Of a stretch of DNA of 64,000 nt, positions 33,485-43,434 are shown in pieces. The translations under genes were made by a program, and so were the position numbers. The stretch is from Mycocentrospora acerina (taxonomy: Eukaryota; Ascomycota; Dothideomycetes; Pleosporales), in assembly GCA_022701365.1 (NCBI GenBank), contig JAKUHH010000150.1, positions 434,001-498,000 of the forward strand, read 5' to 3'. The notes under the pieces are model-generated. The model was not told the DNA's origin. It did no database searches and worked only from the letters and a program-made list of their open reading frames with translations. The first letter of the stretch is position 1; every line of letters begins with the position of its first letter.

Positions 33485-35002
33485 ATGAAGCTCTCCTTAA
33501 CCTTTCTCGGCTGTTTAGCGGCTGCAGCAGCTCACGGCGACCATGACCATGAACAAGAACCAATTGGTCCTCATAAAGGACTGTGGTACAACACGCTTCC
33601 TGGTGATGGCGGAACACAGGTGAACACTCTCATTTCATAACTATAGCCTTTGAACGGGCGTTGACTTGGGAGTAGGCAGACTCCATCTTCTCGGGGATTT
33701 CTACCTTTGGTCGCCTCCCATACCACCCTTGCCTCTCTAGCCATAGTGTAAAATATGATATCGCGTTCATAGGCGCTCCATTTGACACTGGAACTTCATA
33801 CCGCCCAGGTGCTCGTTTCGGACCAAGTGGTATTAGACAAGGCTCTCGCCGACTTAATCTTTAGTATGCCTCCCTGTGATAGTGAAATTTTGTAGAGATT
33901 TTCCAGGCAAACGCTTACACACTCACAGTGGTGGATATAATGTCCCCTTGAAGGCGAATCCTTTCCATTCGTGGGCAAAGGTTATAGATTGTGGTGATAT
34001 TCCGGTGACTTCCTACGACAATGCCTATGCGCTGCAACAAATCGAAGAAGGACACAATCTGCTCCTGAGTCGGGCTCCAGCAACCCATGCTGATAAGCCT
34101 GGTCCCTCCAAGAAGGGTAAAACCCTGCCGCGGTTGATCACTCTTGGAGGCGACCACACCATCACCCTGCCGCTACTTCGCTCGATCAATCGGTAAGAGA
34201 ATTGAGAGACTTGAAGAAATTAACACAGTATTGACTTTTACCCTAGTGAATATGGTCCTATCAGTGTCATTCATTTCGACAGTCACTTGTAAGCTAACCA
34301 CACTCCAGCTGCAGAGAGTCAGTGACTAACGTCATTAACAGGGATACCTGGAAGCCCAAAGTATTTGGCGGTGCTCCCAGCGAGCAGGCTGCCGTCAATC
34401 ACGGAACCTATTTCTTCCATGCCTCGCAGGAAGGTTTGCTCGCGAACGACTCCAACATACATGCTGGTATCCGCACAACACTGTCCGGCCCTTCTGACTA
34501 CGAGAACGACGGCTACTGTGGCTTTGAGATTGTGGAAGCCAGAGATATTGACACAATTGGTACTGCTGGCATCATTAAAAGAATCAAGGACAGAGTTGGC
34601 ACAGAAAAGCCCGTTTACCTGTCAATTGATATCGATACGCTAGACCCAGCTTGTAAGTTGCGTTTACAAGTATATGCGTATTTCAAGCTAACAAAAAGGA
34701 ATAGTCGCGCCTGCTACTGGTACTCCTGAGACTGGTGGATGGACAACGCGCGAGCTTCGTACCATTATCCGTGGTCTTGAAGGTATTAATCTGGTTGCGG
34801 CGGACATTGTCGAAGTTGCGCCTGCTTACGACACCAATGCTGAGCTGACAACTATGGCTGCTGCTGTAAGTAATCCGTAAGGGTTGATGTGAGCAATTAC
34901 TTACGTCTGAAGGATACCTTGTTTGAAGTCATGACCTTGATGGTCAAGAAGGGACCGCTAAGCGAGATGGTCTCAGGTAAAGAGGACACCATCGAACTTT
35001 GA
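33485..35002 (+). CDS. secreted agmatinase/arginase-family ureohydrolase
   Basis: Seven exons: 33485-33619, 33676-33863, 33929-34192, 34247-34288, 34342-34652, 34705-34865 and 34913-35002, for 396 residues. A signal peptide (MKLSLTFLGCLAAAAA) is followed by a His/Asp-rich HGDHDHEQEP. The ureohydrolase fold is complete: GAPFDTGTSYRPGARFGPSGIR, GGDHTITLP (metal ligand His184), HFDSHLDTW (Asp207, His209, Asp211), SIDIDTLDPAFAPATGTPE with the last metal aspartates, and DIVEVAPAYD. These residues bind two Mn2+ ions and hydrolyse a guanidino group. Agmatinase (agmatine to putrescine + urea) is the nearest named activity, but guanidinobutyrase or other guanidino-acid hydrolases share the motifs. Secretion is inferred from the signal peptide and is unusual against cytosolic arginase. 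Confidence 0.9.
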
Positions 35003-35452
35003 GTCGAGTCCCCGAGCTTGAAACGAGCCAAATAAGCATGGGGCAGGCGTTTGTTCGGAATGGAGCGGCAGATCCAGTAGAGGGGCCTTGGTCATGGAAG
35101 AGTTGCATTTACGAGGTGGCGCTACGGGAGTAAGCGACAAGGTGGAGAAGGTGCCGGTACGATGATTACGTGATGGTGGATAGCAGATAAGTTGAATGTC
35201 ACTCGTTTCAGTCATCTCAGCTTAGATCAGATGGAGTGTTTCATTCCGAAATCTCGGAACTCAGGCCAAGTGAACAGCCAATTATATCATACTGCTTGGT
35301 AATGCTACCCTAAGCCGGTAGTTCCCGTGCATGACATAGCACGCGAATTTACAATCGTGACACGATAGACTCACTTGTCGTACTTCTTTACAACCTCGTC
35401 GCCGCCATTCCTGCCACCAACACGAGAACCTGTAACCACTGTATTTGCGACT
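35003..35452. other. intergenic region between agmatinase and ISA1
   Basis: 450 bp, 3' flank of the agmatinase gene and promoter of ISA1. No gene is supported. Confidence 0.5.
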
Positions 35453-36242
35453 ATGTCTTTGCCTCGCGCGACTAGGACATTCGCGCGCTCGTCCACATCC
35501 GCATTTGGACGATTCGCCGCTCCGCCCATCCCCCGCCGCTGTCCACAATGTTTCCGAGCATTCTCTTCTTCTTCGCCATTCCAGCAGTCGTCCAAGCGGC
35601 AGATGCAGACAGCGACCGCCTACCAGCCTTCGTCGCTACACGCCGAACTACCCCCGCGCAACTTCGGCGTTCCAGACACATCAATAGCAGGCGGAGTACC
35701 CGAGGCAAACAGCTCCCTTCCGCCACGGCTGTCCCCTGAACAGCACAGCCAAGCATCGCAGCAAGACCGACAAAAGGCGAGTGTGACGGAAGGCGAAGCG
35801 CAAACGAACCAACCAGCATCCACAAGCAAACCCCTCAGACCGCGACGCTACAACTTTGGACCACGCAAAGCAACAATAAAGCTCTCACCCTCGGCTGTGG
35901 CACATTTGAAAGAGCTGCTAGAACAGCCTGAGCCAAAGCTGATTCGAATTGGGACAAGAGCGAAGGGATGTTCTGGACTAGCATATCATCTGGAATATGT
36001 GGATAAGCCATCAATGCTTGACGAGCAAGTGGAGCAGGATGGTGTCAAGGTTCTGATTGACAACAAGGCACTATTAAATATCATCGGGAGTGAAATGGAT
36101 TGGTTAGAGGACAAGCTGAACGAACGATTCATTTTCAAGAATCCAAATATTAGTGAGTATATCATAGAACAGACTCCGCCGACTGAGCTAACAGGAAACA
36201 GCTGAGAGTTGTGGCTGTGGAGAATCTTTCAGCGTCTCATAA
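35453..36242 (+). CDS. ISA1: mitochondrial iron-sulfur assembly protein Isa1
   Basis: Two exons, 35453-36152 and 36202-36242, encode 246 residues. The N-terminus is Arg/Ser-rich and lacks acids (MSLPRATRTFARSSTSAFGRF), a mitochondrial presequence. Then comes a low-complexity linker to about residue 140. The A-type carrier (HesB/IscA) domain follows: ATIKLSPSAVAHLKELLE, IRIGTRAKGCSGLAYHLEY with Cys173, and the C-terminal ESCGCGESFSV with Cys237 and Cys239, supplied by the second exon. These three cysteines bind the Fe-S cluster. With Isa2 and Iba57 it matures [4Fe-4S] proteins such as aconitase and lipoate synthase in the matrix. The frame is open further upstream but has no ATG. Confidence 0.95.
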
Positions 36243-36370
36243 TGTTTTACCTTGCGACCTTTCCAATTGGCAAGATGGCATCACCTGGCGTAGCATACTC
36301 GGCGTTGGACCTCGGCATATTCAATATGTCTTTCTATGAACAAATAAATACCCCTCGTTTATCTCATCGT

Positions 36371-36811
36371 CTATATCTTCCCAGGCTCATAGTCCACCAC
36401 CTTCACATTCTGTATGAACTCCCCAGCAAACTTGACAAACCCCTGATGAGCTGGATCCTTGCTCACGTAGTAGTCTCGATCTTCCTCATTTTCAAATTCG
36501 ACTACAAAGCCGTGTGTGAAGCCACCCTGATGAACCGTCAGATCTGAGTATAGAATGTGGGGTTTGAAGGTCTATGAGTACAGCGTGGCCTTCTGGACTG
36601 TTGTTACGACCTCCAGTAAAAGACTTAATGTATGGAGTTTTGAAGATTGGGTGAATACATGTCTCGCGTAAAGCAAGCATGTGTGTGCATGCCTATGCAT
36701 TGTAAAATTAGAGAGTGTATGAACTGTTATCGTGATGTGACTTGCCTTATCGACTTGCTCGGCAAGTACTGTAGGCTTCCACTCGAACAACACAATGTGA
36801 ACGATGGTCAT
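36371..36811 (-). CDS. Dabb (stress-responsive A/B barrel) domain protein
   Basis: Three exons, 36746-36811, 36582-36692 and 36371-36526, encode 110 residues, the usual size of single-domain Dabb proteins. MTIVHIVLFEWKP is the first strand with its conserved histidine, then a helix with MLALRETC, PYIKSFTGGRNNSPEG, GGFTHGFVVEFENEEDRDYYV and KVVDYEPGKI. The domain dimerises as an alpha/beta barrel. Plant and fungal members are stress-linked or act as small cyclases or decarboxylase-like enzymes. The role here is unknown. The first intron uses a GC donor (GCAAGT, first base at 36745). All introns are phase 0. The gene converges on ISA1 with 128 bp between stops. Confidence 0.85.
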
Positions 36812-37139
36812 TTTAAAATCAATTAAGGTATTGTAAAAGTTTTGATTACAAGGTACGAGTTGACTTGGAAGAGAGTTTTGTGCGTTTAGGTGCGATGGTA
36901 ATGCTTGATGAGGACGCGCGTAGCTCATCTGTGTGCATGACCTCAGAATGCCAAGCGGGGCCTGTTGTTCACCGCGGCAATCCCGTAATCGCGTCAAGCA
37001 ACCCCCATGATGACTTCGCGGAGATAGCTACTGCTTCACTACTACCGATCGCCATGTCTGATTGTGACCACACTATCCTCAACAAGCAGCTCGGCTACCA
37101 GGCTGTATTAATCATACACAAGCTTCCCGACAGCCTTCC
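36812..37139. other. divergent promoter of the Dabb and DSC3 genes
   Basis: 328 bp without coding content that I can support. Confidence 0.5.
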
Positions 37140-38132
37140 ATGACCTCCAACATGGCGAACGCGCCGCCACTCCCCGAACAGATCATATATCTAATCATAC
37201 GCTTCACAGCCTCGGTGCCAGATCTCCCACTACCTGTCCGCTCGCCGAGGACCATAGCCACCCTCTCCCTCAAGCAACTCATTCGATCACACCTGCCACC
37301 TGATCATGCTTCAGCGCGGCTACGGTTGATATACGCTGGCAAGGTCCTTGCAGACACAGTTTCGCTGTCAAAGTCCTTAAGACTGCCGCCACCATTACTG
37401 CCACCACCGCGCGACGCAACGTATGGCGAGAATGGGCCAGGGAGCAAGAGCAGAGGGAAGCAACCGCAGCAAGACGCACCAGCAGTCGAACATGGCACAG
37501 TTGCAAATATACCGTCGGAAGCAAAGAAGTACTACATACACTGCTCCCTCGGTGACACTCTTACTCCAGCAGAGCTGGCCAGCGAAGCCACTCTCGCGCA
37601 TGCTGCAGAAGTCACATTGAAAGCACAATACGAAGCGTCACAGGCCTCCCCTTCCCAACGTCGCTCTAGCACAAGTAACGATGCACATACTCGACGCAGC
37701 TCTACGACGGCGCCGCCAAACCAAGCCCAAGGTTTCGACCGCTTGCTCACTTCTGGCTTCACCTCCCAGGAGATCGCGTCCTTGCGCTCCCACTTCCAAA
37801 CAAATCTCTCCTTTACACATACCCCCGACACCATGCCCTCACCCGCCGAGATGCGTGTTCTCGAGGACCGGTGGCTGGATAGCACGGCCACGGATCCATC
37901 ATCTGCATTGACGGGGGAAGGAGGGGATACGGGGTGGGGTGCGGGGTTTGATGTGGAGGATGGCGGGTTGGACGATATGCTGTGGGGATATATGACGGGG
38001 TTTTTCTGGCCCCTGGGGGCACTGGTCTGGGGCTTTAGGGAGGAGGGAGTGTGGAGTAGACGGAGGCAGTTGGCAGTTGTCATGGGAGTGCTTATCAATG
38101 CTATTTTTGGGTTTATGAGATGGAGTGCTTGA
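37140..38132 (+). CDS. DSC3: DSC E3 ubiquitin ligase complex subunit 3
   Basis: An intronless gene of 330 residues (start at the first of two near ATGs, MTSNMANAP). The N-terminal half resembles a ubiquitin-like domain: IIYLIIRFTASVPDLPLPV, TLSLKQLIRSHL, RLRLIYAGKVL. A low-complexity Ser/Thr/Gln linker (about 95-195) follows. The C-terminal DUF2407 region has GFDRLLTSGFTSQEIASLRSHF and LEDRWLD and ends in two membrane segments (YMTGFFWPLGALVWGF and LAVVMGVLINAIFGFM). Dsc3 belongs to the Golgi Dsc E3 ligase, which in fungi is needed for SREBP cleavage, low-oxygen growth and azole tolerance, and for quality control of Golgi membrane proteins. Membership is inferred from the domain layout. Confidence 0.88.
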   Translation: MTSNMANAPPLPEQIIYLIIRFTASVPDLPLPVRSPRTIATLSLKQLIRSHLPPDHASARLRLIYAGKVLADTVSLSKSLRLPPPLLPPPRDATYGENGPGSKSRGKQPQQDAPAVEHGTVANIPSEAKKYYIHCSLGDTLTPAELASEATLAHAAEVTLKAQYEASQASPSQRRSSTSNDAHTRRSSTTAPPNQAQGFDRLLTSGFTSQEIASLRSHFQTNLSFTHTPDTMPSPAEMRVLEDRWLDSTATDPSSALTGEGGDTGWGAGFDVEDGGLDDMLWGYMTGFFWPLGALVWGFREEGVWSRRRQLAVVMGVLINAIFGFMRWSA

Positions 38133-39425
38133 GAGAGGTTGAAATTAGGAGGTCTAGGGCAGGTAGATGGACTGTTGAGAGATTTGGTTGTTGTGGAAGG
38201 AGGCATCGCACGTCGGCGTTGACTAGTAGAACACGAGGTTGATACCTCTCGATCAGGACGAGCAAAGCAACGTCAAAGTGACTCAATCACATGCGTCTCG
38301 AGAAAAACCTGACTCCAAGCGTTTGACACGAATATTCTGCCCTCACCGACCATTTGCATGCAAAACGTGAGAGGAACCACAAAAACGAAAAGTAATGGGG
38401 TAATAATAACGCAAGCCAGCGCATCGCGAAACTCGAGCAGTGGCATGAAACTTCTCGAAGTCTCTCCACGTGCGCTCCCAACAAGCCATACCACAACACA
38501 CGCGGCGGTCTAGAAGCCTGGCAAGAACAAGAAAACCAAAATTAACGACTCGGCATCACGATCTCACGATGCTACCACGCCCTGTCATGATCACGACAAG
38601 CCTGTGCTGTAACACGCAAAGTGGAAACTGGTACGTAAATGCCCTACGCGCTTTGCATGTTGAATTTCGTGCTCATCCCCCAATGGCATAATTCGTCCTT
38701 TGGAGGTATAGCGATGATGAAAATTTGCGCCATCGTGAGACTCACAGGTGCGCACCATTATGTGATTTGAGTGGAGCACCCAGTCTCCCCGATGCCCATG
38801 TGTGATCACCCGCCGATGTGCATTCCGTCGGGAGAACCGTTAGCGGTCAGGGGAAAACTTTTTCTTATTGGGTTATACCTCCAAAGGCAGAAGCTAGACA
38901 CTTAACGATCGAGGGTGGAAAACTCGGCGGGCTTGTGCGGCGCTGTACAGGCTATTTTAGATCCCCGTCGGAAAATGTGACGCGGGAAAGGTACGGGAAA
39001 ACGCGTACAAGGGCGTGAGCTGTGGGCAGGGCGTGAGGGCGTGGCCGGGCACGGACGTTTTTGTGCGCCTTGCGGTGTGTTTGGGCTGCGTGATTGGCTG
39101 AATGGTTGTCAGAGATGTCATAGGTTTGTGGAAATTTCGACGAGTGCAGGGCGTGCTGATGAATAAAAAAATGTGAGTGAGTAAAACGAGACTTTGATGG
39201 TGTCATCGGGTGTGTGGGCGTTGTGGAACAAAGGATGTATAAAGAGATGAGGAGGGTAGCTGGAGGGATAAATCATCATCTCACGATACAAAGCACAACC
39301 TCAAGCACACAATCAATAAACAATCAGCTTTCGATCAAATCATCATACATCGAACACTTTCAAACACTACTACCATTACAACGATCTTGACCATCTCTCG
39401 ATCAAAAACACCAACCAACATCAAA
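38133..39425. other. long promoter region of the triple-repeat protein gene
   Basis: 1.3 kb with no supported gene. Upstream of the TATA box it contains inverted CCAAT motifs (for example ATTGG at 39093-39097) and an AGGGG stress-element-like site near 38849. The transcript leader after the TATA box is A/C-rich and nearly free of G, as in strongly expressed fungal genes. Confidence 0.5.
39238..39243 (+). promoter_or_regulatory. TATA box of the triple-repeat protein gene
   Basis: TATAAA in GGATGTATAAAGAGATG, 188 bp before the ATG, followed by a G-poor leader. This is the cleanest TATA element in the window and suggests strong or inducible expression. Confidence 0.6.
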
Positions 39426-39908
39426 ATGTCCTCCACCACCGCCACCTCCCAGAAGAAGACCTCCATCCTCTCTTCCTTCGCTGCTCACGCAAAGGCCCAC
39501 CACGAGAGCGTTAACGCTGCCTACGGCGCCTACTACTCCCCTGGTGTCTCAGCCTGCAACTCTACTGAAGTCTCTCGCAACAACTCCGTCGCCATGCCCG
39601 CTCAGACCGAGCGCCGCTCCTCATCCGACTCCAGCGTGAGCAAGGCCTGGAAGGCCGTCAAGAAGCACCACCGCGACATGAACGCCGCTTACTCCACCTA
39701 CTACGGCCCCGGCTTCGCTTCTACCCCATCTGGCTCCCAGACTAGCTCTGTCGCCTCCACACCAAGGCACAGCAACGAGGAGACCCGCCACGAGATCGTC
39801 GGAGAGAAGAAGTCCGCATGGAAGGGCTTCAAGAAGGCCTTTGTTGAGCACCACAGGGCCCTTAACCAGGCCTACGTTGCCACATACGGCGCTGGATTCA
39901 AGGCATGA
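39426..39908 (+). CDS. small triple-repeat protein (HHxxxNxAYxxYYGxGF motif), function unknown
   Basis: An intronless gene of 160 residues with no signal peptide, no membrane segment and no cysteine apart from Cys45. It is built from three copies of a roughly 30-residue unit at about 14-43, 72-99 and 130-160. The shared core is an aromatic/basic helix, HH(E/R)xxN(A/Q)AY, then YY-G/P-G. Examples are HHESVNAAYGAYYSPG, HHRDMNAAYSTYYGPGF and HHRALNQAYVATYGAGF. The linkers are Ser/Thr-rich. Codon choice is strongly biased to C-ending codons, unlike most neighbours, which with the TATA box and G-poor leader points to high expression. I do not recognise the family. The frame is open upstream but has no ATG. 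Confidence 0.85.
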   Translation: MSSTTATSQKKTSILSSFAAHAKAHHESVNAAYGAYYSPGVSACNSTEVSRNNSVAMPAQTERRSSSDSSVSKAWKAVKKHHRDMNAAYSTYYGPGFASTPSGSQTSSVASTPRHSNEETRHEIVGEKKSAWKGFKKAFVEHHRALNQAYVATYGAGFKA

Positions 39909-40334
39909 ACGAGTTGAAGTTGGAAAATGACGAACAAAAGTGATTTTTTGGGACCGGTTTGCGATATACCAGGTGCTTTCTTTTGATAAAATTCCGGCGC
40001 GAGGCGTTTAGAATATGGGGACAAGGGTGTGACAAAAGACTTAGAAACCTTATAATATAATGAACCATATCTTTGAACATTGCTTTACTTTTCCTGAATG
40101 GTTTTGCAACTTTGAGTGATATTTACTGCTCTTTCTCAAACAATTAGAGCTCAATCAGTTTTTAGTTCTGTCTAGTGGTTGAGGTGTTCGGGCTTGGCAC
40201 TTACATTGAATAGACTTACATTCAATCCGTAATTTTTTTAGAGTTAGTTTTACATCTACAGTGTATTGTTTATTTCATAATCAAGTTGCACTGATGTGCT
40301 GTTGGAAAACTCCGACAAAATCAATCTTACTTGA
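39909..40334. other. convergent 3' flanks, nothing recognised
   Basis: 426 bp of AT-rich sequence between the triple-repeat gene and RRG9, which converge. It presumably holds both terminators. Confidence 0.5.
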
Positions 40335-41078
40335 TCAAAGTCGTTGGTACAACGGAATATTGGCCCTTGGCTTCGCTTTCCCAGAAGATTCCACAGTCGG
40401 TATAAGGTCGTCTTCAGGCACCAACTCTTCTGGAGCGCTATCCCTGACTTCAATCAAATTCCTCTTTTTCGACTTCCACATAGGTCTCTCGCCATTTTGT
40501 GCCCTGCCAACGCCCATCTCTCTCCACTTCTTTGGCGGCTTGATACCCATCTCCACCATGTTGGTCCAAATCCTCTCACCTCGTTTATCCCATCTCTCCA
40601 TCCTCGCCTCCTGCTCCTCGTCTGAGGGCCGCCATTTACTTTTCAATATGCGTCGGATAGCTTCTGGTGAAACTTTGAAATAATCTGCAAGGATAGGCGT
40701 GGTGAATTGATCAGGCTTTGTTGCGTGCAGATGACGTATTCCGTCCATCGTGTCAGGCGAAAGCTTTTTGCGCGGATTCCACGCCTCGCCTCCCAGCTTT
40801 TCCTTTAAGGCTTCTTTCTGGATCTGCCATGCCGGGCGCTCTCTTTCCTTTTTCAGCTGCGTCTCCTCATCGTTTTCAGGGATGGGAAACTTCGCAGTTT
40901 GTGTTGGGCTCTTGATTGTGACTTCTTCCGGTCCTTTATATCGGCGTGCATCGGAAGAAGATCGTGGCGGCGGCGCGCTTTGGTAAAGCGTTCGACGGGG
41001 CGCGAAAACGGGTTCGATATTGGCAATTGAGCGAACAAAGAGACCGAGTGTCCTTCGTGCACACGTGTGACAGTTCAT
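40335..41078 (-). CDS. RRG9: required for respiratory growth protein 9 (neugrin family)
   Basis: An intronless gene of 247 residues. The N-terminus (MNCHTCARRTLGLFVRSIAN) fits a mitochondrial presequence. The diagnostic block is near residues 80-155: PAWQIQKEALKEKLGGEAWNP, RKKLSPDTMDGIRHL, FTTPILADYFKVSPEAIRRI and LKSKWRPS, a helix-turn-helix-like region shared by Rrg9 and neugrin. Loss of Rrg9 in yeast destroys mitochondrial genome stability and respiration. The vertebrate homologue is part of a mitochondrial rRNA-related module. The C-terminus is charged and rich in Lys and Pro. Confidence 0.9.
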   Translation of the reverse strand: MNCHTCARRTLGLFVRSIANIEPVFAPRRTLYQSAPPPRSSSDARRYKGPEEVTIKSPTQTAKFPIPENDEETQLKKERERPAWQIQKEALKEKLGGEAWNPRKKLSPDTMDGIRHLHATKPDQFTTPILADYFKVSPEAIRRILKSKWRPSDEEQEARMERWDKRGERIWTNMVEMGIKPPKKWREMGVGRAQNGERPMWKSKKRNLIEVRDSAPEELVPEDDLIPTVESSGKAKPRANIPLYQRL

Positions 41079-41503
41079 GATTGTTGCAATGGCTCTTTTG
41101 GTGGTTGGTACAAAAGTCGTGTCCCGCAGTGTCTCGAACTTTCACAAGCAAACAAGTCTGATGCCAAGAGCGTTGCAAGCCACATGGACCCTAGACCCTA
41201 GATGGACCCTTATCCCTGCCTTCCATGACGGCATCCATTCATCTTCCAGAATTCATGTCGACTGACACGATGCACCCCAGCGTGTCGGCTCTTGTCCGGG
41301 CCTCAGAAACACATTATAAATCGAAAGCTTGTATCGAAAGCGGCAAGATGGATGCACCGATCACATGGCCAAAGCGCCGGGGCAACATATGACCGTTTAC
41401 CTTAATCTACTCATGTGCTCTTTTGTTCATTTTCAGTTCTAACCTTCAAGGATTGCTCTAGTTCTACGTCCGTTTTACCAAATCATCTATATCTATTCCA
41501 GAA
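41079..41503. other. divergent promoter of RRG9 and the DUF2236 gene
   Basis: 425 bp with no supported gene. TGGACCCTAGACCC-like short direct repeats occur near 41184-41208. Confidence 0.45.
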
Positions 41504-43000
41504 ATGGCGTGGCCAAACCCTTTCCGCAGACGCACGGAGAACACCATGAAGTATGTTCCAAAACGGTAGATGATGTTTTCGGAAGAAGCTGATAAGTGAG
41601 ATAGCTGCTGGGGATACGAGTTTGAGTGGACGGAAGATCATCTTACTCCTGAGCAGACTAAACCACTAAAGCATACATATGATGTTCTAGCAGAGCAGTG
41701 TTTGGAGAGGCTCAACGTCATTTCGCCACCACCCAATGGAGCCCTTCCGAGAAACAATGAACAACCCGCATCGCCTTTAATGGTTGGACCCGAAAGTGAA
41801 AAGAAAGAGAGCCTTCCATTGCCCTCAAGAGATCTATATGCTCTTCTCGAAGAGCATCATGCATCAGATGAAAAGCTCAACCAACTCTGGCAGGAAATCA
41901 ATACTGTTCCAGAGTGGGTAGATTGGGATCAGATTGAGAGAGGCCAAGATGTTTTCTATCGCTATGGAGGACCGATCCTGACTGGGCTAACCTTTCAGTC
42001 GTTGCTTGGAGGTATGGGTGCTGCGCGAGTTGTCGAGACTCTTGCACGCACTGGAGGCTTTAGTACGAAAGTGGCAAGAAGAAGATTGTTTGAGACGACG
42101 CAACATATTCTCCAATGCACAAGATCTCTAGATGGCATCAAGCCAGGTGGGGAGGGTTTTGCATCATCTATTCGTGTCCGCCTTCTACACGCTGCAGTAC
42201 GACAGCGCATCACCAAACTCGCACATCAACGGCCTAGTTACTACAACATAGAAGAATGGGGAATACCCGTGAATGATATCGACCAGATTGCTACCATCGG
42301 TACCTTCTCTTCGGCTCTGATTTGGGTGAGCCTTCCTCGACAGGGTATCTTCCTCCGGCATCAGGAGATCGAAGACTATATCGCGTTGTGGCGATACATT
42401 GCCTATCTCCTTGGTACGCCTGACGGGCACTTTGCGACTCAGGCAAAGGCAAAGGCAATAATGGAGTCGCTCTTTTATTACGAAGTAGATCCCTCAGACA
42501 TGTCAAAAACTATGGCCAATAACATTATTTTCGCACTCAAAGAGGAACCTCCCACCTTCGTTTCGGCAGACATGCTCGTTGCGAGCTCACGTTGGCTGAA
42601 CGGCAACGCCCTTGGCGATCGCCTTGGCCTCAAAAAAGTGTCGCTTTACTACTGGTCCCTCATGGCTGGACAATGCCTCTTCTTCATTGGCTTCAGCTAC
42701 TTCTATCGGGCCTTTCCCTCACTTGACCGCGAGCACATTGTCCGAATGAAGAGGATCATGTACGACATTACTGTTAATGCCAAGTTCGGTCTGGCTGGAG
42801 AGGTGACAAACTTTGACTTCAAGTATGTGCCAGAGTACAGCACTCTAACGGAGCTGGGTGACCATGGCGAAAGAAAAATAAAGAGTTCGAGTATTGAGAA
42901 GAGAAATTTGAAGGCATTTAGTGTTTTCGTCGGTGTGTTAGTTATTGGGACGTGTGTGTCGTTGAAGGTGACTGCAAGCGTTTTACGAATGTTGTGGTGA
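41504..43000 (+). CDS. DUF2236 (ER-bound oxygenase MpaB-like) protein
   Basis: Two exons, 41504-41550 and 41605-43000, give 480 residues. The second exon restores the family opening NCWGYEFEWTEDHLTPEQ. The DUF2236 core shows RGQDVFYRYGGPILTGL, GFSTKVARRRLFETTQH, the helix SSIRVRLLHAAVRQRI with conserved histidine and arginines, and GTFSSALIWVSL. Two C-terminal hydrophobic segments (YYWSLMAGQCLFFIGFSYF and FSVFVGVLVIGTCVSLKV) suggest membrane anchoring. Known relatives are the heme-dependent oxygenase MpaB' of mycophenolic acid biosynthesis and bacterial latex-clearing proteins. The substrate here is unknown and no biosynthetic cluster surrounds it. Confidence 0.87.
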
Positions 43001-43434
43001 GCGTGCTTTTCATGCTTGGTTGCGTCAAAGTCGAAGCAAAGTTAACCTGCTGGTAACGTCCTTTATTTCTCATGACTGGGTACCGAATCGTAGCTTTACT
43101 TGCTCAAGTTTCTTATACAAAGTCTTACCTTGACATTGTTGACCATGTTCGTCCTTCACCAGGTCCCGTTGATTGTTAAGCTTCCTTCACTTCATGTATC
43201 CACTTCTACGGATGACCGCCCGGCTCCGAGTTTAATTCACTCACATTGATACCCATACACTTACGTTTATCACACTTCAGAGGCTCAAAAACGTGGCTGC
43301 CATTGGGTATATAAAGCTGCTTGTATAAGCACATAGATTTCTTCTCTCCAGTTTCCCACCTCCCTACCATTATTTGCCAACTGCACTTATTACATCACTA
43401 TTCTTCGTTTTCGACTGATTCATAGGCCGTCAGT
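43001..43434. other. promoter of the CCCH zinc-finger gene
   Basis: 434 bp between same-strand genes. It ends with an inverted CCAAT (ATTGG at 43303-43307) directly next to a TATA box, then a C/T-rich leader. Confidence 0.5.
43308..43315 (+). promoter_or_regulatory. TATA box of the CCCH zinc-finger gene
   Basis: TATATAAA, 120-127 bp upstream of the ATG, immediately after ATTGGG. A strong match to consensus. Confidence 0.55.

Noticed and set aside
35375..35452. Upstream extension of Isa1
   Set aside because: The frame starts at TTG. The ATG at 35453 begins a proper mitochondrial presequence.
41702..41710. Start of the DUF2236 protein inside the second exon
   Set aside because: That codon is TTG. 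The first exon at 41504-41550 supplies an ATG and the phase matches.
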